DNA of 20,268 bases from JAYWAM01 sp043782425 (GCA_043782425.1 JAYWAM010000012.1:1-20268), one strand, 5' to 3'; positions 1 to 6,782 are shown, counted from the stretch's first letter. The notes: generated by a model not told the origin, from the letters alone. A program made the numbers and translations.

Positions 1-32
1 CTTGGTGGCATTTTCCGCAGGCGGCGCACGGA

Positions 33-52
33 ACCGGTAATTTTTTACCGGT
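33..52. promoter_or_regulatory. Perfect 8-bp hairpin upstream of the cupin gene
   Basis: ACCGGTAA at 33-40 and TTACCGGT at 45-52 are perfect inverted copies around a TTTT loop. The element lies about 70 bases before the cupin start. It could be an operator, or the tail of a terminator for a gene upstream of the window. No T-run follows the right arm, so a simple + strand terminator is less likely. The structure is seen directly; the role is inference. Confidence 0.4.
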
Positions 53-84
53 CGATTCGAAGGTCGGTTTAAAGGAATCCTATC

Positions 85-100
85 GGTGCGATATTGCACC
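85..100. promoter_or_regulatory. Near-palindromic 16-bp candidate operator
   Basis: GGTGC (85-89) and GCACC (96-100) are inverted arms around GATATT. Across the full 16 bases only one symmetric pair fails. It sits 20 bases before the cupin start codon, just upstream of its ribosome binding site, where a repressor could act. No regulator is assigned. Confidence 0.3.
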
Positions 101-120
101 TAACATTCGGAGTTCATTAC

Positions 121-537
121 ATGAAAATTGCTTTCTCTGTAGTTCTTGCCTCAGCCTTGTATGCCAATCTATGCAGCGCAGCGGATGTGTCGGTCAGCAT
201 TCCCGTGACAGCATTGAAATATGAACAAGCCGCCTTCGGTCCACTCAAATCCGCACAGGCATATGGAGATAGAAACAGCGGTGCGCATGGTTCTTTCGTA
301 AAACTGCCGGCCGGATTCACCAGTCCGCCACATACTCATACCGAGGATTATTACGCCACGGTCATTAGTGGCGTCATCGCCAGCGGGTTGGAAGGCGAAG
401 CGGATATTCCGTTGGCCCCAGGCTCATACTGGTTTCAAAAAGGAAAACAGCGGCATGTGACAAAATGCTTATCAGCCAACGAGTGCGTGTTCTTCCAGTC
501 ACAGGCAGGAAAGGCCGATTTCTTGATCAGCAAATAA
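121..537 (+). CDS. Secreted single-domain cupin protein (DUF4437-like)
   Basis: A 138-residue protein with an N-terminal signal peptide: Lys2, a hydrophobic stretch to about residue 17, and a likely cut after Ala20. The mature part is one small cupin barrel. The first cupin motif carries His71-x-His73 with Glu75 (PPHTHTEDYY), and a later His112 (KQRHV) suits the second motif. The protein therefore probably binds a metal in the periplasm. It resembles the DUF4437/ChrR-like cupins, whose substrates are mostly unknown. The ATG at 121 is chosen over an upstream TTG at 94 because CGGAG at 108-112 is well spaced and the signal peptide then starts cleanly. It is followed 94 bases later by a MAPEG gene. 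Fold and export are fairly sure; the activity is not known. Confidence 0.75.
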   Translation: MKIAFSVVLASALYANLCSAADVSVSIPVTALKYEQAAFGPLKSAQAYGDRNSGAHGSFVKLPAGFTSPPHTHTEDYYATVISGVIASGLEGEADIPLAPGSYWFQKGKQRHVTKCLSANECVFFQSQAGKADFLISK

Positions 538-553
538 TCTGGCATATCACGCC

Positions 554-608
554 AAGTGGCCGCGGGATTTGGTTGTTTTTAGCTCGACGATTCAAACCGC
601 GGTCACTT
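554..608. repeat. 12-bp inverted repeat with CCGCGG cores before the MAPEG gene
   Basis: The left arm at 554-565 (AAGTGGCCGCGG) and the right arm at 597-608 (CCGCGGTCACTT) are inverted copies with one mismatch, 31 bases apart. The right arm ends 23 bases before the MAPEG start. In RNA this would make a long stem with a loop containing GGTTGTTTTT. In DNA it would give two half-sites. A regulatory role is inference. Confidence 0.4.
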
Positions 609-631
609 CGAAAGGTGAAAGGGAAACTTAT

Positions 632-1042
632 ATGAACTCCGCATTAAAACCCGAACTGTTCTGGCTGGTTTTGACCTCCCTCATGACTGCACTGCTCTTC
701 GTGCCCTATATCGTAAATCGCATGAAGGAGCACGGCATCGGCCCAGCTCTGTGGAATCCCCAACCCGATACCCGTCCGAAAGCCCCCTGGGCGGAACGCC
801 TCATGCGCGCGCATGCCAATGCGGTGGAAAATCTGGTGGTTTTCGCGCCGCTGGTGTTGGCGCTCCAGCTAACGGGCATAAGCACAGCGACAACGGCTAG
901 CGCGTGTATGGTGTACTTTTTTGTTCGCCTTGCCCACGCTATCCTTTACACCTTCGCCGTTCCACTATTGCGCACCGTGGCATTTATTATCGGTTTTGCT
1001 TGTCAGATGGTGCTTGCTCTGACACTTTTACACATTAGCTGA
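632..1042 (+). CDS. MAPEG family integral membrane protein
   Basis: A 136-residue protein with four hydrophobic segments (about 8-28, 62-80, 84-108 and 112-134), the usual size and topology of MAPEG proteins. The segment RAHANAVENLVVFAPLVL in the middle is the family signature, with the conserved Arg, Asn and Glu. Eukaryotic members act on glutathione or eicosanoids. Most bacterial ones are uncharacterised, so no substrate is given. The ATG at 632 is preferred to the upstream in-frame start at 569 because AAAGGTGAAAGGG lies just before it and the first helix starts normally. The SDR gene begins 12 bases downstream, so the two are probably co-transcribed. Confidence 0.85.
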   Translation: MNSALKPELFWLVLTSLMTALLFVPYIVNRMKEHGIGPALWNPQPDTRPKAPWAERLMRAHANAVENLVVFAPLVLALQLTGISTATTASACMVYFFVRLAHAILYTFAVPLLRTVAFIIGFACQMVLALTLLHIS

Positions 1043-1054
1043 AGAAGAAAAAAC

Positions 1055-1768
1055 ATGGCTACTCAATCCAATAAATCTGTCTGTGTGGTGGTCGGCGTAG
1101 GGCCGGGAAATGGCGCCGCACTTGCGCGCCGTTTTGCTGCCGAGGGTTATCGCGTCGCGCTGCTCGCGCGCCGTACCGAGCTCATCGTGGAGCTCGCAGC
1201 GAACCTGGGGGGCGCGCGTGCGTATGCGTGCGACATCACCGACGCCACATCAGTCGAACACACGTTTGCGGCCATCCGTAACGAACTCGGCGAAGTCGAG
1301 GTGCTCGTCTACAACGCGGGTGGTGGTGTGTGGGCCAACGTCGAGGACATCACGCCTGCGGACTTCGAGGCCAGTTGGCGCATCAATGTTTTCGGCGCGC
1401 TGCTCGCATCCAAACAGGTGATCCCGGCCATGAAAAAGAACCAACGCGGCAGTATCGTCTTTATCGGCGCCACCGCCTCGCGTCGCGGCGGCGCGCGCAC
1501 CGCAGCGTTCGCACCTGCCAAGGCGGCGCAGAAAAGCCTGGCCGAATCCATGGCGCGCCATCTCTGGCCCTCGGGCATCCACGTCGCCCTCGTCATCCTC
1601 GATGGCGTCGTTGACATCCCCGCCACGCGCAAAAGAATGCCTGACAAGCCCGCCACTTTTTTCCTCAAGCCGGGCGATGTCGCCGAAAACGTCTACGGCC
1701 TCACCCAGCAGAAGCCCTCGGCGTGGTCTTTCGAAATCGAGGCGCGCCCGTTCGGAGAGGCCTGGTAG
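1055..1768 (+). CDS. Atypical short-chain dehydrogenase/reductase (SDR_c10-like, Phe in place of Tyr)
   Basis: A 237-residue Rossmann-fold SDR. The cofactor loop is GVGPGNG (14-20) instead of TGxxxGxG. An NAG motif is at 87-89 and the Asn of the helix-4 NVFG motif at 111. The usual YxxxK active site reads Phe152-Ala-Pro-Ala-Lys156, so the catalytic tyrosine is missing while the lysine stays. This matches the described atypical subgroup often called SDR_c10, where Phe replaces Tyr, so it is a family trait and not a fresh mutation. The protein may bind NAD(P) without classical hydride transfer. Substrate unknown. It follows the MAPEG gene with a 12-base gap and has a purine-rich ribosome binding site (GAAGAAGAAAAAAC). 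Confidence 0.85.
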   Translation: MATQSNKSVCVVVGVGPGNGAALARRFAAEGYRVALLARRTELIVELAANLGGARAYACDITDATSVEHTFAAIRNELGEVEVLVYNAGGGVWANVEDITPADFEASWRINVFGALLASKQVIPAMKKNQRGSIVFIGATASRRGGARTAAFAPAKAAQKSLAESMARHLWPSGIHVALVILDGVVDIPATRKRMPDKPATFFLKPGDVAENVYGLTQQKPSAWSFEIEARPFGEAW

Positions 1769-2003
1769 AAACTGAAGCCAGGTCGGCGCGCTGCGTAAGC
1801 GGCTGGAACTCTGCGGCTTAGCCAAATTGATGGGTAAGCGCCATCACTTGCGTCCGCTTCAGCAATCAGGTCAGAAAACTCGTTGCAGAAGCTCTGCGCC
1901 TCAACGCGCTCGTTGTCTGCGTTCGATCGGAAGAAACCAAGCTTGCAAAACTTAGAGTTGTCTGATAACCTGACATCCTAGTTTACCAGACCACGCACTC
2001 ACC
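1769..2003. other. Intergenic stretch with a faint minus-strand open frame
   Basis: 235 bases without a recognised gene, less GC-rich to the eye than its neighbours. On the minus strand one frame stays open from about 1978 back through this stretch and into the antisense of the SDR gene. It includes a segment reading NERVEAQSFCNEFSDLIAEA, but has no convincing start codon. A plus-strand frame ending at the TGA at 1962-1964 also looks protein-like. It may be a gene remnant or chance. The last 50 bases should hold the promoter of the GntR operon. Confidence 0.3.
1958..1968. promoter_or_regulatory. Candidate FCD-regulator operator
   Basis: TTGTCTGATAA is close to the palindrome TTGTC-N-GACAA, with one symmetric mismatch, a form common for GntR/FCD regulators. 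It lies 36 bases before the regulator's start. A weak promoter could overlap it: TTGCAA at 1943-1948, then TAACCT at 1966-1971 with 17-base spacing. Autoregulation is therefore plausible. Inference only. Confidence 0.3.
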
Positions 2004-2789
2004 ATGTCTACCGCCCTGATCCATCCTCCAGGTCTCGCCCATCAGGTTTGTCTGGCGCTGCGTGAGCGTATTGTCTCGGGGTTTTTTAAGCCCGGAGCAA
2101 AACTACCCACCGAGCTCAAGCTGGCGCAAAGCTATGGGGTGAGCCGCTCGGTGATACGCGAAGCGGTGGCGCGGCTGAAGTCGGAGGGCTTGGTCGAATC
2201 GCGTCAGGGCAGCGGGATGTTCGCCAAACCGCAGGCGCGCCTGCGACCGCTGCGGCTCGAAGCCGCCCCCGATACATCGCTCCAGGCGGTGCTACAGGTT
2301 ATCGAGTTGCGGCGCAGTGTAGAGGCTGAAGCGGCGGCCATTGCGGCGGAGCGGGCCAGCGCCACAGAAATCAAGCGCATTGCGCATGCACTGCGCGCGC
2401 TCGACGATGCCGTTGATGCCGGTGACGACGGCGTGGACCTTGATATCGCCTTCCATCGCGCCATAGCAGTGGCGACAGCCAACCCGCTGTATGTCCAGGT
2501 TATCGACTTCCTGGGTCAGTACATCCGCAGCGCCACGCAGGTCGCGCGCGCGAACGAAGCGCAGCGCCGCACATTGACGCTACAGGTACGGCGCGAGCAC
2601 GCCGCGATTCTTTATGCCATCGAGGCGCATGACGCGGCTGCGGCGCGCCGCAGCGCCGCAGCGCACCTGTGCAATTCCGCCAAGCGGATTTTGTCGGCTG
2701 ATGCATCCTTCTGGGATGCGAACACCCGCAAAGGCGGGTTTGAGGCGCTAAATTCTCGCGCCGTCATGGCGCTGAGACGCAAGTCATGA
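2004..2789 (+). CDS. GntR-family transcriptional regulator, FadR/FCD subfamily
   Basis: A 261-residue regulator. The N-terminal winged helix-turn-helix (about 10-75) has the GntR pattern PGAKLPTELKLAQ, then GVSRSVIREAVARLKSEGLVE and RQGSGMF. The C-terminal helical FCD domain (about 90-225) keeps the metal/ligand residues, seen as Asp and His in DLDIAFHRAIA and later His in REHAAI and AAHL. About 38 extra residues follow the domain, which is longer than usual. FCD regulators usually repress sugar-acid operons and release DNA on binding a small carboxylate. Its stop overlaps the next start (ATGA at 2786), so it is the first gene of the sugar-acid operon and probably its local repressor. The effector (erythronate, threonate or an oxo product) is inference. 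Confidence 0.9.
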   Translation: MSTALIHPPGLAHQVCLALRERIVSGFFKPGAKLPTELKLAQSYGVSRSVIREAVARLKSEGLVESRQGSGMFAKPQARLRPLRLEAAPDTSLQAVLQVIELRRSVEAEAAAIAAERASATEIKRIAHALRALDDAVDAGDDGVDLDIAFHRAIAVATANPLYVQVIDFLGQYIRSATQVARANEAQRRTLTLQVRREHAAILYAIEAHDAAAARRSAAAHLCNSAKRILSADASFWDANTRKGGFEALNSRAVMALRRKS

Positions 2790-2905
2790 TCCTGCTCACG
2801 CCAGCGCGCGAACTGCTTGCGGCCTCGCAAAACGTCTGGCTCTTCAACATGGACGCCGTTTCAGGCAGCAACCAATTTCTATTACCGGAAGGTGTAGTTG
2901 CATGA
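2786..2905 (+). CDS. Unannotated 39-residue ORF, overlapped at both ends
   Basis: A short frame starts on the ATG of an ATGA overlap with the GntR stop. It ends on the TGA of a second ATGA overlap with the hydrolase start. It fills the whole gap between the two genes. The protein begins MILLTPARELLAASQNVWLF and is not recognised; it has no clear signal peptide or membrane helix. Of the 23 codons after the start, 19 end in G or C, as in a real gene here. Of the last 15 only 4 do, and that part also carries the hydrolase ribosome binding site (GGAAGG, 2888-2893). No strong ribosome binding site of its own is seen, so translation would depend on coupling. It could be a real microprotein, a coupling leader, or the truncated start of a lost gene. 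Confidence 0.45.
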   Translation: MILLTPARELLAASQNVWLFNMDAVSGSNQFLLPEGVVA

Positions 2906-3795
2906 TCGATCATTGCTTTACCTCAACATCAAAACTGGACATCGCTTACTCGCGCCTCAATCCCGCAGGCAGACGTACCGCTGTGCTGATGCACGGATGG
3001 CCAGATAGCCCCGAGACATGGCGCAACGTGGCTAACCTGCTGGCGAATGCGGGTTACCAGGTGTTGACTCCAGCGTTGCGCGGCTTTGGCGCAACGCGGT
3101 TTCGCCATAAGGAAACCATGCGCAGCGGACAACTTGCGGCGCTCGGACGCGACCTGCTTGAATTTCTCGAAGCACTGCGTATCAATTCACCCGTGCTGGT
3201 GGGCCATGATTGGGGCGCGCGGGCCGTGGCGAATGCCTGCGGCTTGCGGCCGGGCATCGCCTCTCACCTGGTCATGCTGTCAGTGGGCTATGGCACCAAC
3301 GATCCGCAGCAGGCGATCAGCTATCTTCAAGCGCGCAATTATTGGTATCACTGGTTCATGGCCACAGCGCGCGGTGCAGACGCCCTAGAGAATGATCGTC
3401 GGCCATTCACCCGGCTCATGTGGGATACCTGGTCGCCCGAGGGCTGGTATGCCGATAAAAGTTTTGATGAGGCCGCAGCCGCTTTCGATAATCCCGACTG
3501 GGCCGCTGTGGTGCTGCATTCCTATCGTCATCGTTGGGGATTCGCCGCTGGCGACCCCGGCTATGCAGAAGACGAGCGACTACTGAATCCGGCACCGGTC
3601 CTCGCCGTGCCCACACTTGTACTCCACGGCAACGCAGACACCTGCAACCACCCAGACAGCTCGGCAGGCAAGGAGCGATTTTTTAGCGGCCCCTATCGAC
3701 GTGTATTGCTCGATGGCGTCGGTCACTTTCCCCAGCGCGAGGCGGCGTCCGCCGTGGCGCGCGAGATTCTTGAATTCTGCGCAGACAAGACATGA
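2902..3795 (+). CDS. Alpha/beta hydrolase, epoxide hydrolase/haloalkane dehalogenase type
   Basis: A 297-residue alpha/beta-fold hydrolase without a signal peptide. HGWPDS (31-36) forms the oxyanion-hole loop. The nucleophile elbow is GHDWGA with Asp103 as nucleophile, and Asp246 (HGNAD) and His275 (GVGHF) complete the triad. An Asp nucleophile is typical of epoxide hydrolases and haloalkane or haloacid dehalogenases, not of esterases or lactonases, which use Ser. An aromatic-rich lid lies between (about 145-195, with NYWYHWF and MWDTWSPEGWY). It is coupled by ATGA overlaps to the small ORF before it and the kinase after it. It is not a standard member of tetronate operons. It might make a four-carbon dihydroxy acid from an epoxide or halide, but the substrate is not shown by the sequence. 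Confidence 0.85.
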   Translation: MIDHCFTSTSKLDIAYSRLNPAGRRTAVLMHGWPDSPETWRNVANLLANAGYQVLTPALRGFGATRFRHKETMRSGQLAALGRDLLEFLEALRINSPVLVGHDWGARAVANACGLRPGIASHLVMLSVGYGTNDPQQAISYLQARNYWYHWFMATARGADALENDRRPFTRLMWDTWSPEGWYADKSFDEAAAAFDNPDWAAVVLHSYRHRWGFAAGDPGYAEDERLLNPAPVLAVPTLVLHGNADTCNHPDSSAGKERFFSGPYRRVLLDGVGHFPQREAASAVAREILEFCADKT

Positions 3796-5069
3796 GCATT
3801 GCGCTAGGCTGCATCGGAGACGACTTCACCGGTTCGACCGACCTCGCCAATAACCTGGTGCGTTCAGGACTGCGTGTGGTAATGACCAACGGTGTGCCAC
3901 AGCGCAGTGCGCCGCTAGACGCCGACGCCGTGGTGGTCGCATTGAAATCACGCAACATCAGCCCTGCGGACGCCATCGAACAATCGCTCGGCGCGCTGAC
4001 GTGGCTGCACGCTGCCGGGGCGCAACAGTTCTACTTTAAGGTGTGTTCCACCTTCGACTCAAGCGCAAGCGGCAACATCGGTCCGGTGACCGAGGCGCTG
4101 ATGGATGCGCTAGGCACTGACTTCTGCTGTGTGGCGCCCGCCTTTCCCGAGACACGGCGCACGCTCTACATGGGGCACTTGTTCGTGGGCGATTTGCTGC
4201 TTTCCGATTCGGGTATGCGGCATCATCCGCTGACACCGATGACCGACGCCAATCTCGTCCGCGTGCTGCAAGCTCAGTGCAGCCGCCATGTCGGTTTGAT
4301 CGAGCACACCACTGTCCGTGCGGGCGCTACAGCAATCCATCTGCGGATAGCGGCGTTACGCGGTGAAGGGGTTGGCCTGGCGATCATTGACGCACTCGAC
4401 GACCATGATCTTCAGCAACTCAGTATGGCGCTAGCGAATGCGCCATTGGTCGTGGCCAGCGCCGGACTGGCCCTGGGCGTCGCTCGTGGTTTCATCCGGG
4501 GTCGCATACAGCCCACGACGCCGCATGCCGACGACTTGCCGCGCGCGTCAGGGCATAAGGCAGTGGTATCGGGCAGTTGTTCCACAGCAACTCGCAGCCA
4601 GGTGTTGCGCTTCGTCGAAGCCGGCCTGCCTGCCTTCGCAATTGATCCCCTGCGCATCGCGGCCGGTATTGACGTCGTCGGCGAGACGTTGGCGCTGGCC
4701 GAGGCGCAGCTTGGCAGCGTGCCGGTACTGGTGTACTCGGCAGCAGTTCCCGCAGACGTCAAGGCTGCGCAAGAACAACTAGGTGGCGATGATGCTGGCA
4801 AAATGGTGGAACGCACACTGGCCAATATCGCGCTTGGTTTGGTGCAGCGCGGCGTGCGGCAATTGCTCGTCGCAGGCGGTGAAACAGCCGGGGCCTGTGT
4901 CCAAGCCCTGGGGGTGGAAAGCATGAGTGTTGGTTCTCAGGTCGATCCCGGCGTGCCGTGGTGCCATGCCGACTCACCGTTTGCACCCGAAGGCATACAC
5001 CTTGCACTCAAGTCGGGCAACTTCGGCGCACCGGACATCTTCACCCGGGCATTCGCAGAGCTGCCATGA
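3792..5069 (+). CDS. otnK: 3-oxo-tetronate kinase (four-carbon acid sugar kinase family)
   Basis: A 425-residue member of the former DUF1537 family. The N-terminal substrate domain opens with the signature GCIGDDFTGSTD (6-17). The C-terminal nucleotide-binding domain has VAGGETAGACVQAL and ends with LKSGNFGAPDIF, the usual family ending. Known members phosphorylate 3-oxo-tetronate at O4 using ATP, in the cytoplasm. Neighbouring OtnC-, DenD- and OtnI-like genes favour OtnK over the related threonate or erythronate kinases. It starts at the ATG of an ATGA overlap with the hydrolase stop, and its own stop overlaps the next start in the same way. Full length, with no sign of damage. Confidence 0.9.
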   Translation: MSIALGCIGDDFTGSTDLANNLVRSGLRVVMTNGVPQRSAPLDADAVVVALKSRNISPADAIEQSLGALTWLHAAGAQQFYFKVCSTFDSSASGNIGPVTEALMDALGTDFCCVAPAFPETRRTLYMGHLFVGDLLLSDSGMRHHPLTPMTDANLVRVLQAQCSRHVGLIEHTTVRAGATAIHLRIAALRGEGVGLAIIDALDDHDLQQLSMALANAPLVVASAGLALGVARGFIRGRIQPTTPHADDLPRASGHKAVVSGSCSTATRSQVLRFVEAGLPAFAIDPLRIAAGIDVVGETLALAEAQLGSVPVLVYSAAVPADVKAAQEQLGGDDAGKMVERTLANIALGLVQRGVRQLLVAGGETAGACVQALGVESMSVGSQVDPGVPWCHADSPFAPEGIHLALKSGNFGAPDIFTRAFAELP

Positions 5070-5731
5070 ACGAGTCGCGCGCACGCGAAAAAATTTGCGC
5101 CATCGGCCAAAGCCTGTTCAATCGCGGATACACGCATGGGACGGCCGGAAATATCAGCTTGCGGATCGATGATGGCTGGTTGATTACCGCTACCGATGCG
5201 TGCCTCGGCAGACTCGATCCCGCCGAAATCGCAAAGATGGCAACGACGGGGCACTTAGCTGAAGGGGTTCGTCCTTCCAAGTCACTGGCGCTGCACCGGG
5301 CCATTTATGGTCAAGACTCGCGCCTACGCGCCATCGTGCACACGCACAGCACCAGTCTGGTCGCCCTTTCTCTCCTCGGCGTATGGCATCCGCTTTGTGT
5401 GGTAGCGCCACTCACTCCTTATTTTGTGATGAAAGTTGGCCAGATCCCCCTGATCCGCTATCACCGTCCTGGAAGTCCACAAGTGATCAAACTGGTTGTC
5501 CCCCATGTGCATAGCGCCAGAGGAGTGTTGTTGGAACGTCTCGGGCCAGTGGTCTGGCACTCGACATTGGATGAGGCCGCACATGCGCTTGAAGAACTCG
5601 AGCAGAGCGCACGGCTGCATCTCGTGCTTGCGAACAAGGGCATCGCACCCTTGGATGAAGGGCAGATACGCGATCTGGCCGCCGCATTCAATCTGTCCTG
5701 GCAAGCGGAGATTTCCGTAGCTGCAGACTAA
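5066..5731 (+). CDS. otnC: Class II aldolase-like protein, OtnC-type, with altered active site
   Basis: A 221-residue member of the class II aldolase/adducin family, placed and sized like 3-oxo-tetronate 4-phosphate decarboxylase, which yields dihydroxyacetone phosphate. Family features seen are GTAGNIS (25-31), SCLG-like ACLGRLDP (45-52), the zinc pair His92-x-His94 (VHTHST), YHRPG (132-136) and the EELEQSARL helix. Two key sites are changed. PSKE reads PSKS, so the catalytic Glu is Ser73. The NHGPVV motif reads ERLGPVV, so the third zinc His is Leu159. Activity may be lost or different. The start is the ATG at 5066 in an ATGA overlap with otnK; an open frame upstream to 4958 lies inside otnK and is not used. 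DenD follows after 13 bases. The symbol reflects family and context only. Confidence 0.8.
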   Translation: MNESRAREKICAIGQSLFNRGYTHGTAGNISLRIDDGWLITATDACLGRLDPAEIAKMATTGHLAEGVRPSKSLALHRAIYGQDSRLRAIVHTHSTSLVALSLLGVWHPLCVVAPLTPYFVMKVGQIPLIRYHRPGSPQVIKLVVPHVHSARGVLLERLGPVVWHSTLDEAAHALEELEQSARLHLVLANKGIAPLDEGQIRDLAAAFNLSWQAEISVAAD

Positions 5732-5744
5732 CTGGAGAACCGAT

Positions 5745-6782
5745 ATGCATGTCGCCATTACCGGTGCAGCCGGGTTTCTTGGGAACCGCCTGGCCAGGGA
5801 ACTTCTTCTGCGATCGTCGTTTCCGCTTCCTGATGGTGGGAATGCCGAGATCGGTAGATTGACCCTGATCGACCGCGTTCGCCCTCCTGATGATGTCACC
5901 GCAGACGCCCGGTCCGAGATCGTATTGAGCGATCTATACGAAGATCTCGTTCGAGCGCCACGACCAGACAGAGTACTGCCAGGGCAGCCAGATTTTGTTT
6001 TCCATCTGGCGGCGGCCGTCAGTGGCGAGTGCGAGGCCGATTTCGACCTCGGATGGCATGCGAATGTCGACGTCACACGGGCCCTGCTCGAAATCTGCCG
6101 ACAGCTGGAAACCAGGCCACGCTTTATCTTCGCGAGTTCAGTGGCCGTCTTCGGATCGTCCCCGACCAAAAAGAAACTGGTCAAGGTCGCCGACGATACG
6201 CTGCCCGCACCACAGAGTAGCTATGGGTTTCAGAAGTATGTTTGCGAGCAACTGGTTGCCGACTACACACGCAAAGGCTTTGTCGATGGACGCAGCGTCC
6301 GTCTGATGACAGTGTGCGTGCGTCCAGGTTTGCCCAATGCGGCGGCGTCTCAATTTTTGAGCGCGATCATTCGCGAGCCTTTGGCCGGGAGACCGGCCAT
6401 TTGCCCCGTCGCGCCTGAGACCGAAGTGGCCTTGGCGTCACCGCGAAAGACGTTAGAGGGTTTGGTTTGTGCCGCCACCGCCAGCAACAAGACGTGGGGA
6501 GGATCACTCGCACTTAACCTGCCTGCACTCCGCGTCTCGGTAAGCGACATGGTCAAGACGCTTGGATCGAAAGCTGGACGCGAGATAGCCGCGCGTATTG
6601 AATGGAAGCCTGACCACGGGGTTGCGGCCATCGTGACAAGCTGGCCTGCCACGTTCGTCACTGATCGAGCCTCGGCGCTCGGCTTGTCGGCGAACGCATC
6701 GTTCGATGAGATTCTCGACGAATATCTGAACGAGCTCGTCCAGCAAGGGCATAACACCTTGCCCCTTGATCGCCATGCCTAA
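5745..6782 (+). CDS. denD: D-erythronate dehydrogenase-like extended SDR (NAD-dependent epimerase/dehydratase family)
   Basis: A 345-residue extended short-chain dehydrogenase. The NAD loop TGAAGFLG is at 6-13. FHLAAAVSGE follows strand 4. SSVAVFGS carries the Ser of the triad, and Tyr-Gly-Phe-Gln-Lys in SSYGFQKYVCEQL is the YxxxK. DenD oxidises D-erythronate at C2 with NAD+ to the 2-oxo acid, the entry step of the D-erythronate route; L-threonate routes use a different dehydrogenase (LtnD). The presence of otnK, otnC-like and otnI genes makes DenD much more likely than a nucleotide-sugar epimerase. Ribosome binding site GGAG at 5734-5737. Its end overlaps the otnI start by 8 bases. Confidence 0.85.
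   Translation: MHVAITGAAGFLGNRLARELLLRSSFPLPDGGNAEIGRLTLIDRVRPPDDVTADARSEIVLSDLYEDLVRAPRPDRVLPGQPDFVFHLAAAVSGECEADFDLGWHANVDVTRALLEICRQLETRPRFIFASSVAVFGSSPTKKKLVKVADDTLPAPQSSYGFQKYVCEQLVADYTRKGFVDGRSVRLMTVCVRPGLPNAAASQFLSAIIREPLAGRPAICPVAPETEVALASPRKTLEGLVCAATASNKTWGGSLALNLPALRVSVSDMVKTLGSKAGREIAARIEWKPDHGVAAIVTSWPATFVTDRASALGLSANASFDEILDEYLNELVQQGHNTLPLDRHA

Noticed and set aside
50..65. tRNA T-loop-like sequence (GGTCGATTCGAAGG)
   Set aside because: No acceptor or anticodon stem can be formed around it.
1250..1825. 191-residue minus-strand open frame
   Set aside because: Shadow of the SDR gene; the sequence is rich in Arg and Asp runs typical of antisense frames in GC-rich genes.
5066..5731. 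Frameshift as explanation for the altered OtnC motifs
   Set aside because: Both flanks of each altered motif align with the family in the same frame, so the changes are substitutions.
5324..6184. 286-residue minus-strand open frame
   Set aside because: It spans the antisense of otnC and denD across their junction, has no recognisable domain and is low in normal hydrophobic core patterns.
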